Of a stretch of DNA of 37,667 bases, positions 29,129 through 37,667 are shown piece by piece (position 1 is the stretch's first letter; every line of letters starts with the position of its first letter). A program made the translations under genes and the position numbers. The notes beneath the pieces were generated by a model. The model was not told the origin of the DNA, did not search any database, and saw only the letters and a list, made by a program, of their open reading frames with translations. Origin of the DNA: Alkalicoccus daliensis (GTDB taxonomy: Bacteria > Bacillota > Bacilli > Bacillales > Salisediminibacteriaceae); assembly GCF_900103955.1 (NCBI RefSeq), contig NZ_FNIL01000020.1, positions 1-37,667 of the forward strand, read 5' to 3'.

Positions 29129-30587
29129 TTCACATATCCGCATCGTTGGACTGGGCGCGGGAGAAATGGACCAGCTGCCGCTCGGTATCTATAAAAGGCT
29201 GCTTCAGGAAAAGGAAGTACTGATCAGAACGAAAGACCATCCGCTTGTTTCAGATCTGGAGCAGGAAGGCGTTGTTTTCCACAGCTTTGATGCTTTATAT
29301 GAAAACACGGAGCATTTTGAACAGGTTTATATACAGATTGCAGAAGAAGTACTCGCCCAGGCAAGAGAAAAAGGGGAAGTAACATATGCAGTGCCTGGGC
29401 ATCCTCTCGTTGCTGAGATGACAGTGCAGCTGCTGCTGCATCAGCCCGAAATTCCGGTGACGGTCGAAGGAGGACAAAGCTTTTTGGATGCAATGTTTAC
29501 TGCGCTGCAGATTGATCCGAATGATGGCTTTCAGCTGGTGGACGGCACGGCAATGCATCCGGAAGATTTGATGCTGACACAGCATATTATCGTCAGCCAG
29601 GTATTTGACGAAATGAGCGCTGCCCAGGTGAAAATCGGACTTATGGAGCGCTACCCTGACAGTTATCCGGTTACGGTGGTAACGGCGGCAGGCACTTCTG
29701 AAGAAAAGCTGCTGACTGTTCCTTTGTTTGAAGTGGACCGTGTCGCGGCGCTCAGTAATCTAACAGCACTTTATCTGGCACCGGTGCAGGAAGAGCAGCT
29801 TCTTTACCGGGAGTTTTCTTCCCTGCGGCAGGTCATCCGCACACTGCGTGGACCGGACGGATGTCCCTGGGATAAAAAACAGACGCACCAGTCACTGAAG
29901 CGCTACGCTGTTGAAGAAGTGTATGAGCTGCTGGAAGCGATTGATGAAGAAGATGATGATCATATTGTCGAAGAGCTTGGAGATGTGCTGCTGCAGGTAA
30001 TGCTGCACGCGCAGATTGGTGAGGATGAAGGATATTTTGATGTAGCGGACGTAATTGAACACGTAACCGAAAAAATGATCCGGCGCCATCCGCACGTTTT
30101 CGGAGAAACAGATGCAGAAGATGCAGAAGAAGTACTTGCAAACTGGGAAGAAATTAAAAAATCAGAGAAGCAGGGAGAAAGCAGAGAATCAGAACTGGAT
30201 GGGATTCCAAAAGCACTGCCTGCGCTCCTGCAGGCAGCGAAACTGCAGAAAAAAGCAGCACGTGTCGGCTTTGACTGGGGTGAAGCTGCACCAATGTGGG
30301 CAAAGGTGGAAGAGGAAATTTCCGAATGGAAGCAGGAATTAACAGCAGGAAATGAAGCTGCTGCTGTCGAAGAATTAGGAGATGTACTGTTTGCATTCGT
30401 AAATATTGCACGTTTTTATAAAATTGATCCTGAAGAAGCACTGCAGCAGACAAACCGAAAATTTTCCCGCAGGTTCCGTCATATTGAAACACGGCTGCAG
30501 GAGGAAAACCGCTCTATAAACGAAGAAAGTCTGGCCGCGCTGGACGAACTTTGGGAAGAAGCGAAAAAAATAGAAAGAAAAGGGTGA
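29121..30587 (+). CDS. mazG: Tetrapyrrole-methylase/MazG fusion protein (YabN)
   Basis: A 488-aa fusion. The N-terminal part (about 1-225) is a SAM-dependent tetrapyrrole (corrin/porphyrin) methylase-like domain (IRIVGLGAGEMDQLPLG, YAVPGHPLVAEMT). The C-terminal part holds two MazG nucleoside triphosphate pyrophosphohydrolase modules: GPDGCPWDKKQTHQSLKRY with EEVYELLEAI and EELGDVLLQVMLHAQI (about 240-300), and EEEISEWKQEL with EELGDVLFAFVNIAR (about 395-435), each with the ExxE..ExxD magnesium motif. It probably hydrolyses abnormal NTPs. This fusion is typical of Bacilli. It overlaps yabM by 8 bp and ends 4 bp before rqcP, forming a yabM-mazG-rqcP operon. Confidence 0.95.
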   Translation: MTNSHIRIVGLGAGEMDQLPLGIYKRLLQEKEVLIRTKDHPLVSDLEQEGVVFHSFDALYENTEHFEQVYIQIAEEVLAQAREKGEVTYAVPGHPLVAEMTVQLLLHQPEIPVTVEGGQSFLDAMFTALQIDPNDGFQLVDGTAMHPEDLMLTQHIIVSQVFDEMSAAQVKIGLMERYPDSYPVTVVTAAGTSEEKLLTVPLFEVDRVAALSNLTALYLAPVQEEQLLYREFSSLRQVIRTLRGPDGCPWDKKQTHQSLKRYAVEEVYELLEAIDEEDDDHIVEELGDVLLQVMLHAQIGEDEGYFDVADVIEHVTEKMIRRHPHVFGETDAEDAEEVLANWEEIKKSEKQGESRESELDGIPKALPALLQAAKLQKKAARVGFDWGEAAPMWAKVEEEISEWKQELTAGNEAAAVEELGDVLFAFVNIARFYKIDPEEALQQTNRKFSRRFRHIETRLQEENRSINEESLAALDELWEEAKKIERKG

Positions 30588-30591
30588 CTCG

Positions 30592-30852
30592 ATGAGATTA
30601 GATAAATGGTTAAAAGTTTCCCGTCTGATTAAGCGCCGCACTATGGCGAAAGAAGTAGCGGATCAGGGACGGGTAGAGGTAAACGGCAACAAAGCGAAAG
30701 CGGGGACGGATGTGATTCCCGGGGATACATTAACGGTTCGCTTTGGGCAGAAAGTGGTAACAGTAGAAGTAGTACGCACAGAAGACAGTGCCAAAAAAGA
30801 AGAAGCATCTTCATTTTATAAGATTATTTCTGAAGAAAGAATCAACGATTAG
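30592..30852 (+). CDS. rqcP: RqcP (YabO), S4-domain ribosome quality control factor
   Basis: An 86-aa S4-domain RNA-binding protein related to Hsp15. In B. subtilis RqcP works with RqcH on stalled 50S-peptidyl-tRNA complexes, promoting C-terminal polyalanine tailing. The S4 signature MRLDKWLKVSRLIKRRTMAKEV and VEVNGNKAKAGTDVIPGD is clear. The start lies 4 bp after mazG, whose end supplies AAAAGGGTGA as ribosome binding site. In sporulating relatives yabP and yabQ come next; here divIC follows after 72 bp. Confidence 0.95.
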   Translation: MRLDKWLKVSRLIKRRTMAKEVADQGRVEVNGNKAKAGTDVIPGDTLTVRFGQKVVTVEVVRTEDSAKKEEASSFYKIISEERIND

Positions 30853-30863
30853 TCATCCGCCCC

Positions 30864-30892
30864 TTGCGGCTGAAGGCTCGCTGATTTATGAT
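30864..30892 (+). promoter_or_regulatory. Possible promoter of divIC
   Basis: TTGCGG (30864-30869), 17-bp spacer, TATGAT (30887-30892), 32 bp before the divIC ATG. Both hexamers are imperfect. Confidence 0.4.
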
Positions 30893-30924
30893 AGTAAAAA
30901 ATGGGTGTAGAAGGAGGCGCATGA

Positions 30925-31311
30925 ATGGAAGAAGGACGCAAAACACAAATTCGGCGTTTAACTACGGAGTACATGGAGCGTCAGGAACAGCAGGAAGAGC
31001 ACAGGCAGCGGCGTCTCAAAGGATTAAAGCGCCGACTGAGTGTGTTTGGTGCAGGGGTACTTCTCTTCTTCCTGATTGCTTCAGTTACATTATTTCAGCA
31101 GCATGCAACAATCCAGGAAAGCGAACAGGAAAACCAGCAGCTGGAACAGCGGCTGGCAGAAATGGAAACGGAAGGAAAAGAGCTGGAGGCGGAAATTGAA
31201 GCACTGCATGACGAAGAATACATAGCAGAGCTTGCAAGAAGAGACTTTTTTATGTCGAAGCCGGGAGAAACGCTATTTCAGCTCCCAAGAAGCCAGGTGG
31301 TTGAGGAATAA
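30925..31311 (+). CDS. divIC: Septum formation initiator DivIC
   Basis: A 128-aa bitopic membrane protein of the divisome that works with FtsL and DivIB. It has a basic cytoplasmic N-terminus (about 1-42), one transmembrane helix (about 44-64, FGAGVLLFFLIASVTLF), an extracellular leucine-zipper-like coiled coil (about 66-105) and a conserved end EYIAELARRDFFMSKPGETLFQLP. Two ATGs lie close together; 30925 is in frame and 7 bp after AAGGAGG, while 30921 is out of frame. It directly follows the place where yabP-yabQ are lost. Confidence 0.95.
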   Translation: MEEGRKTQIRRLTTEYMERQEQQEEHRQRRLKGLKRRLSVFGAGVLLFFLIASVTLFQQHATIQESEQENQQLEQRLAEMETEGKELEAEIEALHDEEYIAELARRDFFMSKPGETLFQLPRSQVVEE

Positions 31312-31347
31312 AGGAAACATGAACATTTAAGGAGGAGTTCGTTTATC

Positions 31348-31713
31348 ATGAAGGTGGAAGCCGGAGGCATCTATACTGGAAAAGTAAGCAGTATTACAAA
31401 ATTCGGAGCCTTTTTGGATCTGCCTGATGGTAAAAGGGGACTTGTACATATCAGTGAACTCTCTGATGAGTATGTAAAAAATGTTCGTGAAATTGTAGCT
31501 CCCGGCCAGGAAGTGAAGGTGCAGGTGCTGCGTATAGAAGAAGATGGGAAGATAGCTCTTTCCATGCGCTCGCTGGAGGAAAAGGTACCTTCTGAGAGGC
31601 AGTCTGCGAAAAAACAGCCTCCCGCGGTATTTATTCGTGATATACAGCAGTATTTACAGGAGAGTGACAGGAGACTGACTTCTCTTAAAGAGCAGATTGA
31701 AGCAAAACGCTGA
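31348..31713 (+). CDS. yabR: S1-domain RNA-binding protein YabR
   Basis: A 121-aa protein with one S1 RNA-binding domain (about 3-75: GGIYTGKVSSITKFGAFLDL, KRGLVHISEL, VKVQVLRIEEDGKIALSMR) and a basic C-terminal tail. Homologues are general-stress-like S1 proteins (GSP13/YugI relatives); the exact role is unknown. The start follows AAGGAGGAG. In B. subtilis tRNA genes and spoIIE follow; neither is present here. Confidence 0.92.
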   Translation: MKVEAGGIYTGKVSSITKFGAFLDLPDGKRGLVHISELSDEYVKNVREIVAPGQEVKVQVLRIEEDGKIALSMRSLEEKVPSERQSAKKQPPAVFIRDIQQYLQESDRRLTSLKEQIEAKR

Positions 31714-31744
31714 GAAATAAATAATTAAAGATGACTGCTTATAG

Positions 31745-31783
31745 AGATGTGTCCGGCCTGCAACAAATGGCGGCGCATCTTTT
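31745..31783 (+). terminator. Probable terminator after yabR
   Basis: AGATGTGTC pairs with GGCGCATCT (9 bp with G-T pairs) around an 18-nt loop, followed by TTT. It is weak but in the right place. Confidence 0.4.
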
Positions 31784-31818
31784 CGTGTGTTATTGAGCAA
31801 GGCTGGAAGGAGGATGTT

Positions 31819-32580
31819 ATGGGAGCGAAAGCGGATAAAGTAATGGATGTCTGTCTGCAGGCCGGAGAAATTATGTTGACCTACGGCGCGGAAACATACC
31901 GTGTGGAAGAAACGATTGAAAGAATGGCCCGGGCTGCGGGATTCACAAACGTACATTGCTTTTCCACTACGACAGGTATTTTTCTTTCTTTTGAAGAAAG
32001 TAAGGGACACGGAGACCTGATGCAGATGGTGCGGGTAGATGACAGAATGCAGGATTTAAATAAAGTTGCGGAAGTAAATCAGATCTCCCGGGAGTTTACC
32101 TCAGGAATTCTTACCGTCCAGGAAGCAGAACGCCGGCTGGATGAAATCAGTGCTGCAAAAATACAATATCCGATCTGGCTGATTCACTTAGCCGCCGGAG
32201 CTGCCGGTGGAGGGTTCTCCTATCTATTCGGCGGAGGGCTGTATGATTTCATCCCTGCATTTTTTGCGGCGATGATCTCCAGCTTTACGCTGGTTAAGAT
32301 TGAAGGCTATTTAAGAGTAAGATTTGCTTCAGAACTGGCAGCTGCTTTTTTTGGCAGTTCTGCAGCGATCGCTTTTGTCATGCTTGGATTCGGAGCAAGC
32401 ATAGATCAGATTATTATCGGGTCACTCATGCCGCTGGTACCGGGGGTGCCGCTGACAAATGCAGTGCGTGATCTGCTTTCTGGCGATCTGCTGGCAGGAA
32501 TCAGCCGCGGGGTTGAGGCACTGTTAACTTCTCTCTCCATCGCAAGTGGTGTAGCGCTGGCTGTGTCTATCTTTTTATAA
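31819..32580 (+). CDS. ThrE/YjjP-type exporter, large half (DUF1212)
   Basis: A 253-aa protein of the threonine/serine exporter (ThrE) family, corresponding to the N-terminal and central part of fused ThrE or to E. coli YjjP. It has a soluble N-terminal region with LQAGEIMLTYGAETYRVEETIERMARA and HCFSTTTGIFLS (residues 10-60), then about five membrane helices (from about 118), with the conserved GSLMPLVPGVPLTNAVRD motif near 202-219. ATG 31819 follows GGAAGGAGG. It is paired with the small half immediately downstream; the two together should form a single transporter for amino acids or dicarboxylates. It occupies the spoIIE-yabS-yabT interval of B. subtilis. Confidence 0.9.
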   Translation: MGAKADKVMDVCLQAGEIMLTYGAETYRVEETIERMARAAGFTNVHCFSTTTGIFLSFEESKGHGDLMQMVRVDDRMQDLNKVAEVNQISREFTSGILTVQEAERRLDEISAAKIQYPIWLIHLAAGAAGGGFSYLFGGGLYDFIPAFFAAMISSFTLVKIEGYLRVRFASELAAAFFGSSAAIAFVMLGFGASIDQIIIGSLMPLVPGVPLTNAVRDLLSGDLLAGISRGVEALLTSLSIASGVALAVSIFL

Positions 32581-32592
32581 GGAGGTGCGTGT

Positions 32593-33042
32593 ATGGATTT
32601 ACTTTTAGAGATAATTATTACTTTTATAGCGATTCTTGGCTTCGGTATTATTCTGAGTGTTCCACGGCGCGTCCTCTTTATCGGGGCCGGGATTGGCTCC
32701 TGGACATGGCTGGCGCTGCAGACAGGACTGCATTTGGGAATTAACGATGTCGTCTCTACAGTGATCGCTTCGTTTACCGCAGCTACCATTGCGCATTATT
32801 TAGCAAAAAAAATTCATATTCCTGTTACTACGCTTTCTATTCCGGGAATTCTTCCGCTTGTACCGGGGAGCCGCGCATATTTTACCATGCTTTCTTTTGT
32901 GGAAGGAGAATACCTGGACGGGCTCGAATTTGGAGTGGAAACCATGCTCCAGGCAGGAGGAATTGCCGCAGGGCTTGTACTGGCACTCTCGCTCTTTTCT
33001 TTCGGAAAGGGGATAGGAAACCGCTATGAAACAGGCAGTTGA
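32593..33042 (+). CDS. ThrE/YjjB-type exporter, small half (DUF3815)
   Basis: A 149-aa membrane protein with four or five helices that corresponds to the C-terminal half of ThrE (E. coli YjjB). The diagnostic IPGILPLVPGSRAYFTMLSF (about 81-100) mirrors the LVPG motif of its partner. The start follows GGAGGTG, 12 bp after the large half. Its end overlaps the tilS start by 17 bp, so transport genes and tilS are expressed together. Confidence 0.9.
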   Translation: MDLLLEIIITFIAILGFGIILSVPRRVLFIGAGIGSWTWLALQTGLHLGINDVVSTVIASFTAATIAHYLAKKIHIPVTTLSIPGILPLVPGSRAYFTMLSFVEGEYLDGLEFGVETMLQAGGIAAGLVLALSLFSFGKGIGNRYETGS

Positions 33043-34405
33043 TGCATTTGCGGAAAGGCACCGCATTTTTCTCCCGGAGGATCATATTTTAGTGGCTGTA
33101 TCCGGGGGGCCTGACAGCATTGCTCTGTTAGATTACCTTTATGTAAAAAGTAAAGAAACCGGCTTTCAGCTTTCTGTGCTGCATGTGCACCATCATCTGC
33201 GTGAAGAAGCGGATCAGGACTGCAGCTGTGCAGAAAAAGCTGCACTCTCCCGATTTCTTCCGTTTCACGTGAAACATGCAGAGGTGATAAAACGTAAAAA
33301 GGAAGAAGGCTGGGGGACCCAGCAGGCAGCAAGGGAAGAAAGGTATGAGTTATTTATAGAAACGATGCAGGAAACAGGAGCGAATAAAGTAGCAACGGCA
33401 CATCACGGAGATGATCAGGCAGAGACGCTGTTAATGCGCTTTGTGCGGGGGAGCATGGAGGGACGGAAGGGGATTCCGGTAAAAAGAACGCTTGGCGACG
33501 GGGAAGTGATCCGTCCATTCTTATCCGTGACGAAAGAAGAGATTATGGAATACTGTGCTGAGCAGGAGCTGCTTTACCGGACGGATTATTCCAACCTGCA
33601 AAACACCTATCAGAGAAACCGGCTTCGAAATGAAGTGATGCCGCTGCTGAAAGAAGAAAATCCAAAGCTGCATGAATCTGCCCAGTGGCAGGCAGAAAGA
33701 AGCGCAGAAGAAGAGGAATACTTAAATAGTCAGGCTGGCGGGTATCTGCATACGTTTAAAAAAGGGAAAGAAGAAATAAGGTTTCAGCAAACTGCGTTTC
33801 AATCAATCCCTCGCGCTTTACAAAGAAGAGTGGTTCATCTAATATTAAACTACCTTATGCCATCAGCCCCCTGGTCGAGACAGCATGTGGAAGCAGTTTT
33901 CAGTCTGTGTTTTTCAGACAAAGCTTCCCAGCGCACTTCGATTGGTTATGAAGTGTGGGCAGAAAAGTCTTATAATCATCTTCTCCTTTCTTCTTCGAAA
34001 GAAAAATCCCCTGCTGGATTCACACCTTTCACTTTAAAAGAGAAGACAGTCTATACCATTCCAGCCGGTACGATCCGGGTGCAGCAGAACCGGCAGCTGA
34101 ATAAAGGAGAAGTACAGGCAGTTTTCCAGCTGAATCCTGAGCAGCTCCCTTTACAGGTGAGAACAAGACTGCCTGGAGACAGAATATCTGCAGAAGCTGG
34201 AACAAAGAAGCTTAAAAAATTATTTATTGACGCAAAAATTCCTCGAAAACTAAGGGATGTATGGCCCATTGTTACTGATATACATGGTACAATATTGTGG
34301 GTGCCATTTCTGCAGAAAGCAGAGATGACGCAAAAGAATAATTATAAGCAGCAGACCATATACCTTGCTTTTAAACCAGGCACGGACTTACTGCTATTTC
34401 ATTAG
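33026..34405 (+). CDS. tilS: tRNA(Ile)-lysidine synthase
   Basis: Converts C34 of the CAU-anticodon tRNA-Ile to lysidine so that it reads AUA; essential. The 459-aa N-type ATP pyrophosphatase has the PP-loop [14 protein letters not shown] (about 23-36), [13 protein letters not shown] and [13 protein letters not shown] (about 126-138), then the TilS substrate and C-terminal domains ([27 protein letters not shown] near 390-412). ATG 33026 overlaps the preceding gene; a Shine-Dalgarno-like AAAGGGGATAGG is upstream. It is followed directly by hpt and ftsH, the conserved tilS-hpt-ftsH order. Confidence 0.96.
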   Translation: MKQAVDAFAERHRIFLPEDHILVAVSGGPDSIALLDYLYVKSKETGFQLSVLHVHHHLREEADQDCSCAEKAALSRFLPFHVKHAEVIKRKKEEGWGTQQAAREERYELFIETMQETGANKVATAHHGDDQAETLLMRFVRGSMEGRKGIPVKRTLGDGEVIRPFLSVTKEEIMEYCAEQELLYRTDYSNLQNTYQRNRLRNEVMPLLKEENPKLHESAQWQAERSAEEEEYLNSQAGGYLHTFKKGKEEIRFQQTAFQSIPRALQRRVVHLILNYLMPSAPWSRQHVEAVFSLCFSDKASQRTSIGYEVWAEKSYNHLLLSSSKEKSPAGFTPFTLKEKTVYTIPAGTIRVQQNRQLNKGEVQAVFQLNPEQLPLQVRTRLPGDRISAEAGTKKLKKLFIDAKIPRKLRDVWPIVTDIHGTILWVPFLQKAEMTQKNNYKQQTIYLAFKPGTDLLLFH

Positions 34406-34421
34406 GAGGAATTGGACGGGT

Positions 34422-34961
34422 ATGCATGATGATATTTTAGAAGTACTCATTTCGGAAGAAGAAATTCAGGAAAAGGTAGCAGAGCTCGGGGCACAGATTA
34501 CAGAAGAATATAAAGAAAAGTTCCCGCTTGTAATCGGAATTTTAAAAGGGTCGCTTCCTTTTATGGGAGATTTGATGAAAAAAATTGATTCCCATCTGGA
34601 ATATGACGTAATGGACGTCTCAAGCTACGGATCTGCATTTGTCACCTCAGGCGAAGTGAAAATTGTGAAGGATTTAAATACTTCTATCGAGGGTAGAGAC
34701 GTATTGATTGTGGAAGATATTATCGACAGCGGCAATACGCTCAAGTATCTGACAGACCTTTTTAAATACCGCAAAGCAAACTCTGTGAAAATTGTGACGC
34801 TTCTTGATAAGCCGGAAGGACGTCAGGTGGATATTTCTCCTGATCTGGCAGGTTTTATTGTTCCTGATAAATTTGTTGTAGGCTACGGACTGGACTATAT
34901 AGAACGTTACCGAAACCTCCCATATATTGGTGTGTTAAAACCGAGAGTTTATCAGAAGTAA
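34422..34961 (+). CDS. hpt: Hypoxanthine phosphoribosyltransferase
   Basis: Salvages hypoxanthine and guanine with PRPP to IMP and GMP. The 179-aa enzyme shows the type I PRTase PRPP loop [14 protein letters not shown] (about 92-105), the flexible-loop region [22 protein letters not shown] and the C-terminal [27 protein letters not shown] 34422 gives the family N-terminus [26 protein letters not shown] is 11 bp upstream, slightly far. In Bacilli HprT also contacts TilS and FtsH expression; their co-location is kept here. Confidence 0.96.
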   Translation: MHDDILEVLISEEEIQEKVAELGAQITEEYKEKFPLVIGILKGSLPFMGDLMKKIDSHLEYDVMDVSSYGSAFVTSGEVKIVKDLNTSIEGRDVLIVEDIIDSGNTLKYLTDLFKYRKANSVKIVTLLDKPEGRQVDISPDLAGFIVPDKFVVGYGLDYIERYRNLPYIGVLKPRVYQK

Positions 34962-34966
34962 ATTCG

Positions 34967-34996
34967 TTGTAGTAGTTACATTTGGTATGGTACGAT
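34967..34996 (+). promoter_or_regulatory. Possible ftsH promoter
   Basis: TTGTAG (34967-34972), 18-bp spacer, TACGAT (34991-34996), in the 70-bp gap before ftsH. Both boxes are imperfect. Confidence 0.35.
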
Positions 34997-35031
34997 AAAA
35001 AAAGTGTATTTGACGTGGGAGGAGGACCAGG

Positions 35032-37038
35032 ATGAATCGGATATTTCGTAATACGATATTTTACTTATTGATTTTTCTAGTAATCATAGGGATTGTAAGT
35101 ATCTTTCAAGCAGATACAGACGATACGACTGCAATTTCATTTAATGAATTTCAGCAGCACCTGGAAAATGACAATATTGAATCGTTAACAATTCAGCCAA
35201 CTTTAGATGTATATGCAGCAAGAGGTCAGCTGCGTGGAGCGGAGGAAGATGAATATTTCACCGTGAACGTTCCTGATCTGCAGGTGTTTTTGGAAGAGGT
35301 TGTAACAGCAACCGGAGAACAGGGAATTAACGAGCTCGTGGTCGAACAGGCAGACGAGCCGAGCGGATGGGTCAATGTAATGATAGCTATCATTCCATTC
35401 GTAATTATCTTCATCCTCTTTTTCTTCCTATTAAGCCAGGCGCAGGGCGGCGGCGGAAAAGTGATGAACTTCGGCAAGAGTAAAGCGAAGCTCGTCAGTG
35501 AAGAAAAGAAAAAAGCAAGATTTAAGGACGTTGCCGGGGCCGATGAAGAGAAACAGGAGCTGGAAGAAGTTGTTGACTTCCTGAAGGATCCTCGTAAATT
35601 CGCGGAAATTGGTGCGAGAATACCAAAAGGTGTGCTTCTCGTAGGACCTCCTGGTACAGGTAAAACATTAATTGCGCGGGCGGTAGCCGGAGAAGCAGGA
35701 GTACCATTCTTCTCTATCAGTGGTTCTGACTTCGTGGAAATGTTTGTCGGTGTCGGGGCTTCCCGTGTACGTGATTTGTTTGAAAATGCGAAGAAAAATT
35801 CGCCATGTATTATCTTTATCGATGAGATTGATGCTGTCGGGCGCCGGCGTGGTGCCGGTGTCGGCGGTGGACACGACGAGCGGGAACAGACGCTCAACCA
35901 GCTCCTCGTGGAGATGGATGGTTTTGGAGTAAATGAAGGTATTATCCTCATTGCTGCAACAAACCGTGCGGATATTCTTGACCCTGCACTTCTGCGTCCA
36001 GGACGATTTGACCGTCAGATTACTGTCGGCCGCCCGGATGTAAAAGGGCGGGAAGCAGTACTTGAAGTACATGCGAAAAACAAGCCGCTTGAAGATTCTG
36101 TAGATCTGAAGGCGATCGCTCAGCGCACACCTGGATTTACGGGAGCGGATTTAGAGAACCTTCTGAATGAAGCAGCGCTTGTAGCAGCGAGAACAGACCG
36201 TACGAAAATTGATATGGCTTCGATTGAAGAAGCGATTGACAGAACAATTGCCGGACCTTCCAAGAAGAGCCGTGTCATTTCTGAAAAAGAACGAAATATT
36301 GTAGCGCACCACGAAGCAGGTCACACGGTTGTCGGCGTGAAGCTCGTGAACGCTGATATCGTGCACAAAGTAACAATTGTGCCGCGCGGGCAAGCAGGCG
36401 GTTATGCAATGATGCTTCCGAGAGAAGACCGTTATTTCATGACAAAGCCGGAGCTTCTTGACAAAATTGTCGGTCTTTTAGGCGGACGAGTAGCAGAAGA
36501 AGTTATGTTCAATGAAGTAAGTACGGGCGCGCACAATGATTTCCAGCGTGCTACGGGAATTGCACGAAAAATGGTAATGGAATATGGAATGAGCGAAAAG
36601 CTTGGACCAATGCAGTTCGGCAGCGCGCAGGGGGAAGTGTTCCTGGGCCGTGATATTAATAATGAACAAAACTACAGTGATGCAGTAGCACACGAGATTG
36701 ATATGGAAGTGCAGACAATCATTAAAGATGCGTATGCACGCTGTAAGCAGATTCTTACCGAGCATAAGAGCAGCCTTGAGCTTGTGGCGCAGACGCTGCT
36801 GGAATATGAAACACTCGATGCCCAGCAGATTGAGTCACTTGTCAATGAAGGCAAGCTGCCGGATGATCACCATGCGACCAGAACGGAAGCAGAAAAAGAA
36901 GAAGAAAAGAAAGAGCAAGAAGAGAAGAAAGAATCTGATGCCATGAAAGATTTTATTGGTACAGAGGAAACCTCTGAAACGGAAACACCGGTGGATGAGG
37001 AAAAAGAACAAACAGAAGAACGTAGGAAAGACGAATAA
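35032..37038 (+). CDS. ftsH: ATP-dependent zinc metalloprotease FtsH
   Basis: Membrane-anchored AAA+ protease that removes misfolded membrane proteins and regulatory targets. The 668-aa protein has two N-terminal membrane helices (about 7-25 and 113-135) around an extracytoplasmic domain, the AAA module with Walker A GPPGTGKT (205-212), Walker B IIFIDEID (260-267), the second region of homology with RPGRFDRQ, and the zinc site HEAGH (427-431). The C-terminal tail (about 615-668) is almost entirely Glu/Lys/Thr and longer than I expect for B. subtilis FtsH. The start follows GGAGGAGGACC. A terminator follows; coaX is not within the remaining 630 bp. Confidence 0.97.
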   Translation: MNRIFRNTIFYLLIFLVIIGIVSIFQADTDDTTAISFNEFQQHLENDNIESLTIQPTLDVYAARGQLRGAEEDEYFTVNVPDLQVFLEEVVTATGEQGINELVVEQADEPSGWVNVMIAIIPFVIIFILFFFLLSQAQGGGGKVMNFGKSKAKLVSEEKKKARFKDVAGADEEKQELEEVVDFLKDPRKFAEIGARIPKGVLLVGPPGTGKTLIARAVAGEAGVPFFSISGSDFVEMFVGVGASRVRDLFENAKKNSPCIIFIDEIDAVGRRRGAGVGGGHDEREQTLNQLLVEMDGFGVNEGIILIAATNRADILDPALLRPGRFDRQITVGRPDVKGREAVLEVHAKNKPLEDSVDLKAIAQRTPGFTGADLENLLNEAALVAARTDRTKIDMASIEEAIDRTIAGPSKKSRVISEKERNIVAHHEAGHTVVGVKLVNADIVHKVTIVPRGQAGGYAMMLPREDRYFMTKPELLDKIVGLLGGRVAEEVMFNEVSTGAHNDFQRATGIARKMVMEYGMSEKLGPMQFGSAQGEVFLGRDINNEQNYSDAVAHEIDMEVQTIIKDAYARCKQILTEHKSSLELVAQTLLEYETLDAQQIESLVNEGKLPDDHHATRTEAEKEEEKKEQEEKKESDAMKDFIGTEETSETETPVDEEKEQTEERRKDE

Positions 37039-37051
37039 ACAGAACCCCGGG

Positions 37052-37113
37052 GGAGTGTTTCAGATGCATTGCAGGAGAAAAAAGCTGCTGCATTGGAAAC
37101 ACTCCTCTTTTTT
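37052..37113 (+). terminator. Terminator after ftsH
   Basis: GGAGTGTTTC pairs with GGAAACACTCC, with inner helices ATGCA/TGCAT and GCAG/CTGC, followed by CTTTTTT. It closes the tilS-hpt-ftsH unit. Confidence 0.88.
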
Positions 37114-37316
37114 CAACCGGTCACAGTCTTTATTGAAAGCTCTGTTAAAGCGAAGGTTCTTATAAGAAAATTGCGGCTGTGGCCCCTTTTCTGCCACGGA
37201 GAGTTCGTCCGGCTGGAGTGGAGTTTTTCCTAATAATAGCATCGAACAATAACAGAGACCTTCATGCAGAAAATCTGCACCATGAAAGATAAAAATTAAT
37301 ACTGCTGTGTAACGAA
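37114..37316. other. Non-coding stretch after ftsH
   Basis: No gene is supported; a 116-codon open frame on the minus strand (37410-37060) runs through the ftsH terminator and the structured element, so I regard it as chance. Small hairpins are visible: GTGGCCCCTTTTCTGCCAC near 37193 and a TTCATG/CATGAA pair around CAGAAAATCTG (37261-37286). Confidence 0.5.
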
Positions 37317-37507
37317 GGAGAGGACACCTGAAGGATAAGCGCAGTTGGAGAATCCAAGTGACCTTCTGGAAGGTCACGAAGCACGAGCGGAATCGATCCT
37401 GGTTCTTCAAGACAGCATGGCGGTCTCTGCCCTGCTGTCTGTGGATCGATGGAAGCCGTGCCTTAGAGAGAAATTAGTCGAGAACAAGCCCTTAGGTAAG
37501 CCTCTCC
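37317..37507 (+). ncRNA. Candidate structured RNA, class unknown
   Basis: A closed multi-helix fold can be drawn by eye. GGAGAGG (37317-37323) pairs with CCTCTCC (37501-37507), extended by ACCT/AGGT (37326-37329 with 37494-37497). Inside are a small hairpin GGAT/ATCC (37333-37355), a perfect hairpin GTGACCTTC/GAAGGTCAC (37358-37377), and a long arm: GCACG/CGTGC (37381-37461), ATCGATCC/GGATCGAT, AGACAGCA/TGCTGTCT and GGC/GCC. I compared it from memory with common Bacillus RNAs (riboswitches, 6S, SRP, tmRNA, RNase P) and group II introns and found no match. Strand is unproven; a weak GAAG/CTTC hairpin plus TTTTT (37513-37537) suggests plus. Confidence 0.5.
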
Positions 37508-37545
37508 GAAAGTGAAGCAACAGTATTACTTCTTTTTAGCAAAAA

Positions 37546-37563
37546 TTTTATTTTCAAGGCAGC
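37546..37563 (-). repeat. 18-bp repeat, inverted copy of 109-126
   Basis: The minus strand reads GCTGCCTTGAAAATAAAA, identical to the plus strand at 109-126 after the rRNA terminator. Both copies are intergenic, so this is probably part of a dispersed repeat. Confidence 0.7.
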
Positions 37564-37667
37564 CTTATTAAAAAAGAATTGCAGAAAGACTTTTAAGATC
37601 ATCCAGCACAGGGAAACTTTTTTAATAGACTCTTTATCAGATGTGGCATGGTCAGGAGAGGGTGGAA

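Noticed and set aside
31714-31818. tRNA genes between yabR and the ThrE pair, expected from B. subtilis
   Set aside because: The 105-bp gap has no cloverleaf or TTCRANY arm.
37060-37410. 116-codon minus-strand open frame after ftsH
   Set aside because: It runs through the ftsH terminator and the strongly paired element; its composition looks random and no start signal is present.
37317-37507. Group II intron or known riboswitch at the right end
   Set aside because: No GTGCG-type 5' end, no domain V, no reverse transcriptase in the window, and no conserved core of the riboswitch classes I know.

Overview
The window is one contiguous piece of a chromosome from a low-GC Gram-positive of the family Bacillaceae. 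It begins in the 3' end of a 5S rRNA and then follows, gene for gene, the origin-proximal block of Bacillus subtilis: yaaO, tmk, darA, holB, ricT, yabA, trmN6, rsmI, abrB (opposite strand), metS, tatD, yabE, rnmV, ksgA, veg, ispE, purR, spoVG, glmU, prs, ctc/rplY, pth, mfd, yabM, mazG/yabN, rqcP, divIC, yabR, tilS, hpt, ftsH. Protein lengths, start sites and gene overlaps agree with that family.

The most informative feature is what is missing. Every strictly sporulation-specific gene that B. subtilis has in this interval (yabG, sspF, fin/yabK, spoVT, yabP, yabQ, spoIIE) is absent, and in most places the flanking genes have closed up to about 70-150 bp. Dual-role genes (spoVG, veg, pth/'spoVC', abrB, ricT) are kept. 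yaaR, yazA, yabJ, yabS and yabT are also absent from their usual places. This points to a non-spore-forming Bacillaceae lineage; a Marinococcus- or Alkalicoccus-like halophile is a guess, supported only by acidic linkers and tails in several proteins. The abrB promoter still carries a perfect Spo0A box, so part of the Spo0A/AbrB network seems to survive.

Layout. 1-930: 5S end, terminator, one unassigned membrane protein on the minus strand. 931-7338: yaaO to rsmI (dTMP synthesis, c-di-AMP sensing, clamp loader, RNase Y accessory factor, DnaA control, tRNA and rRNA methylation). 7339-8844: abrB and a long regulatory gap ending in a methionine-type T-box leader for metS. 8845-15871: metS, tatD, two tandem YabE/3D-domain wall proteins, rnmV-ksgA, and veg behind twin promoters. 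15872-19475: ispE and purR separated by two repeat-rich gaps of about 0.8-0.9 kb. 19476-27467: spoVG, glmU, prs, rplY, pth, mfd. 27560-31713: yabM-mazG-rqcP and divIC-yabR. 31819-33042: a two-gene ThrE-type exporter where spoIIE would be. 33026-37038: tilS-hpt-ftsH. 37039-37667: non-coding DNA with the ftsH terminator and a strongly structured, multi-helix element of about 190 nt that I cannot assign.

No CRISPR array, intact mobile element, prophage or defence gene was seen. The unusual content lies in gene loss, duplication and intergenic DNA: a degenerate ~20-bp-period repeat array, a duplicated terminator flanking ~540 bp, dispersed palindromic repeats, a small cluster of Spo0A-like boxes and the structured element at the right end.
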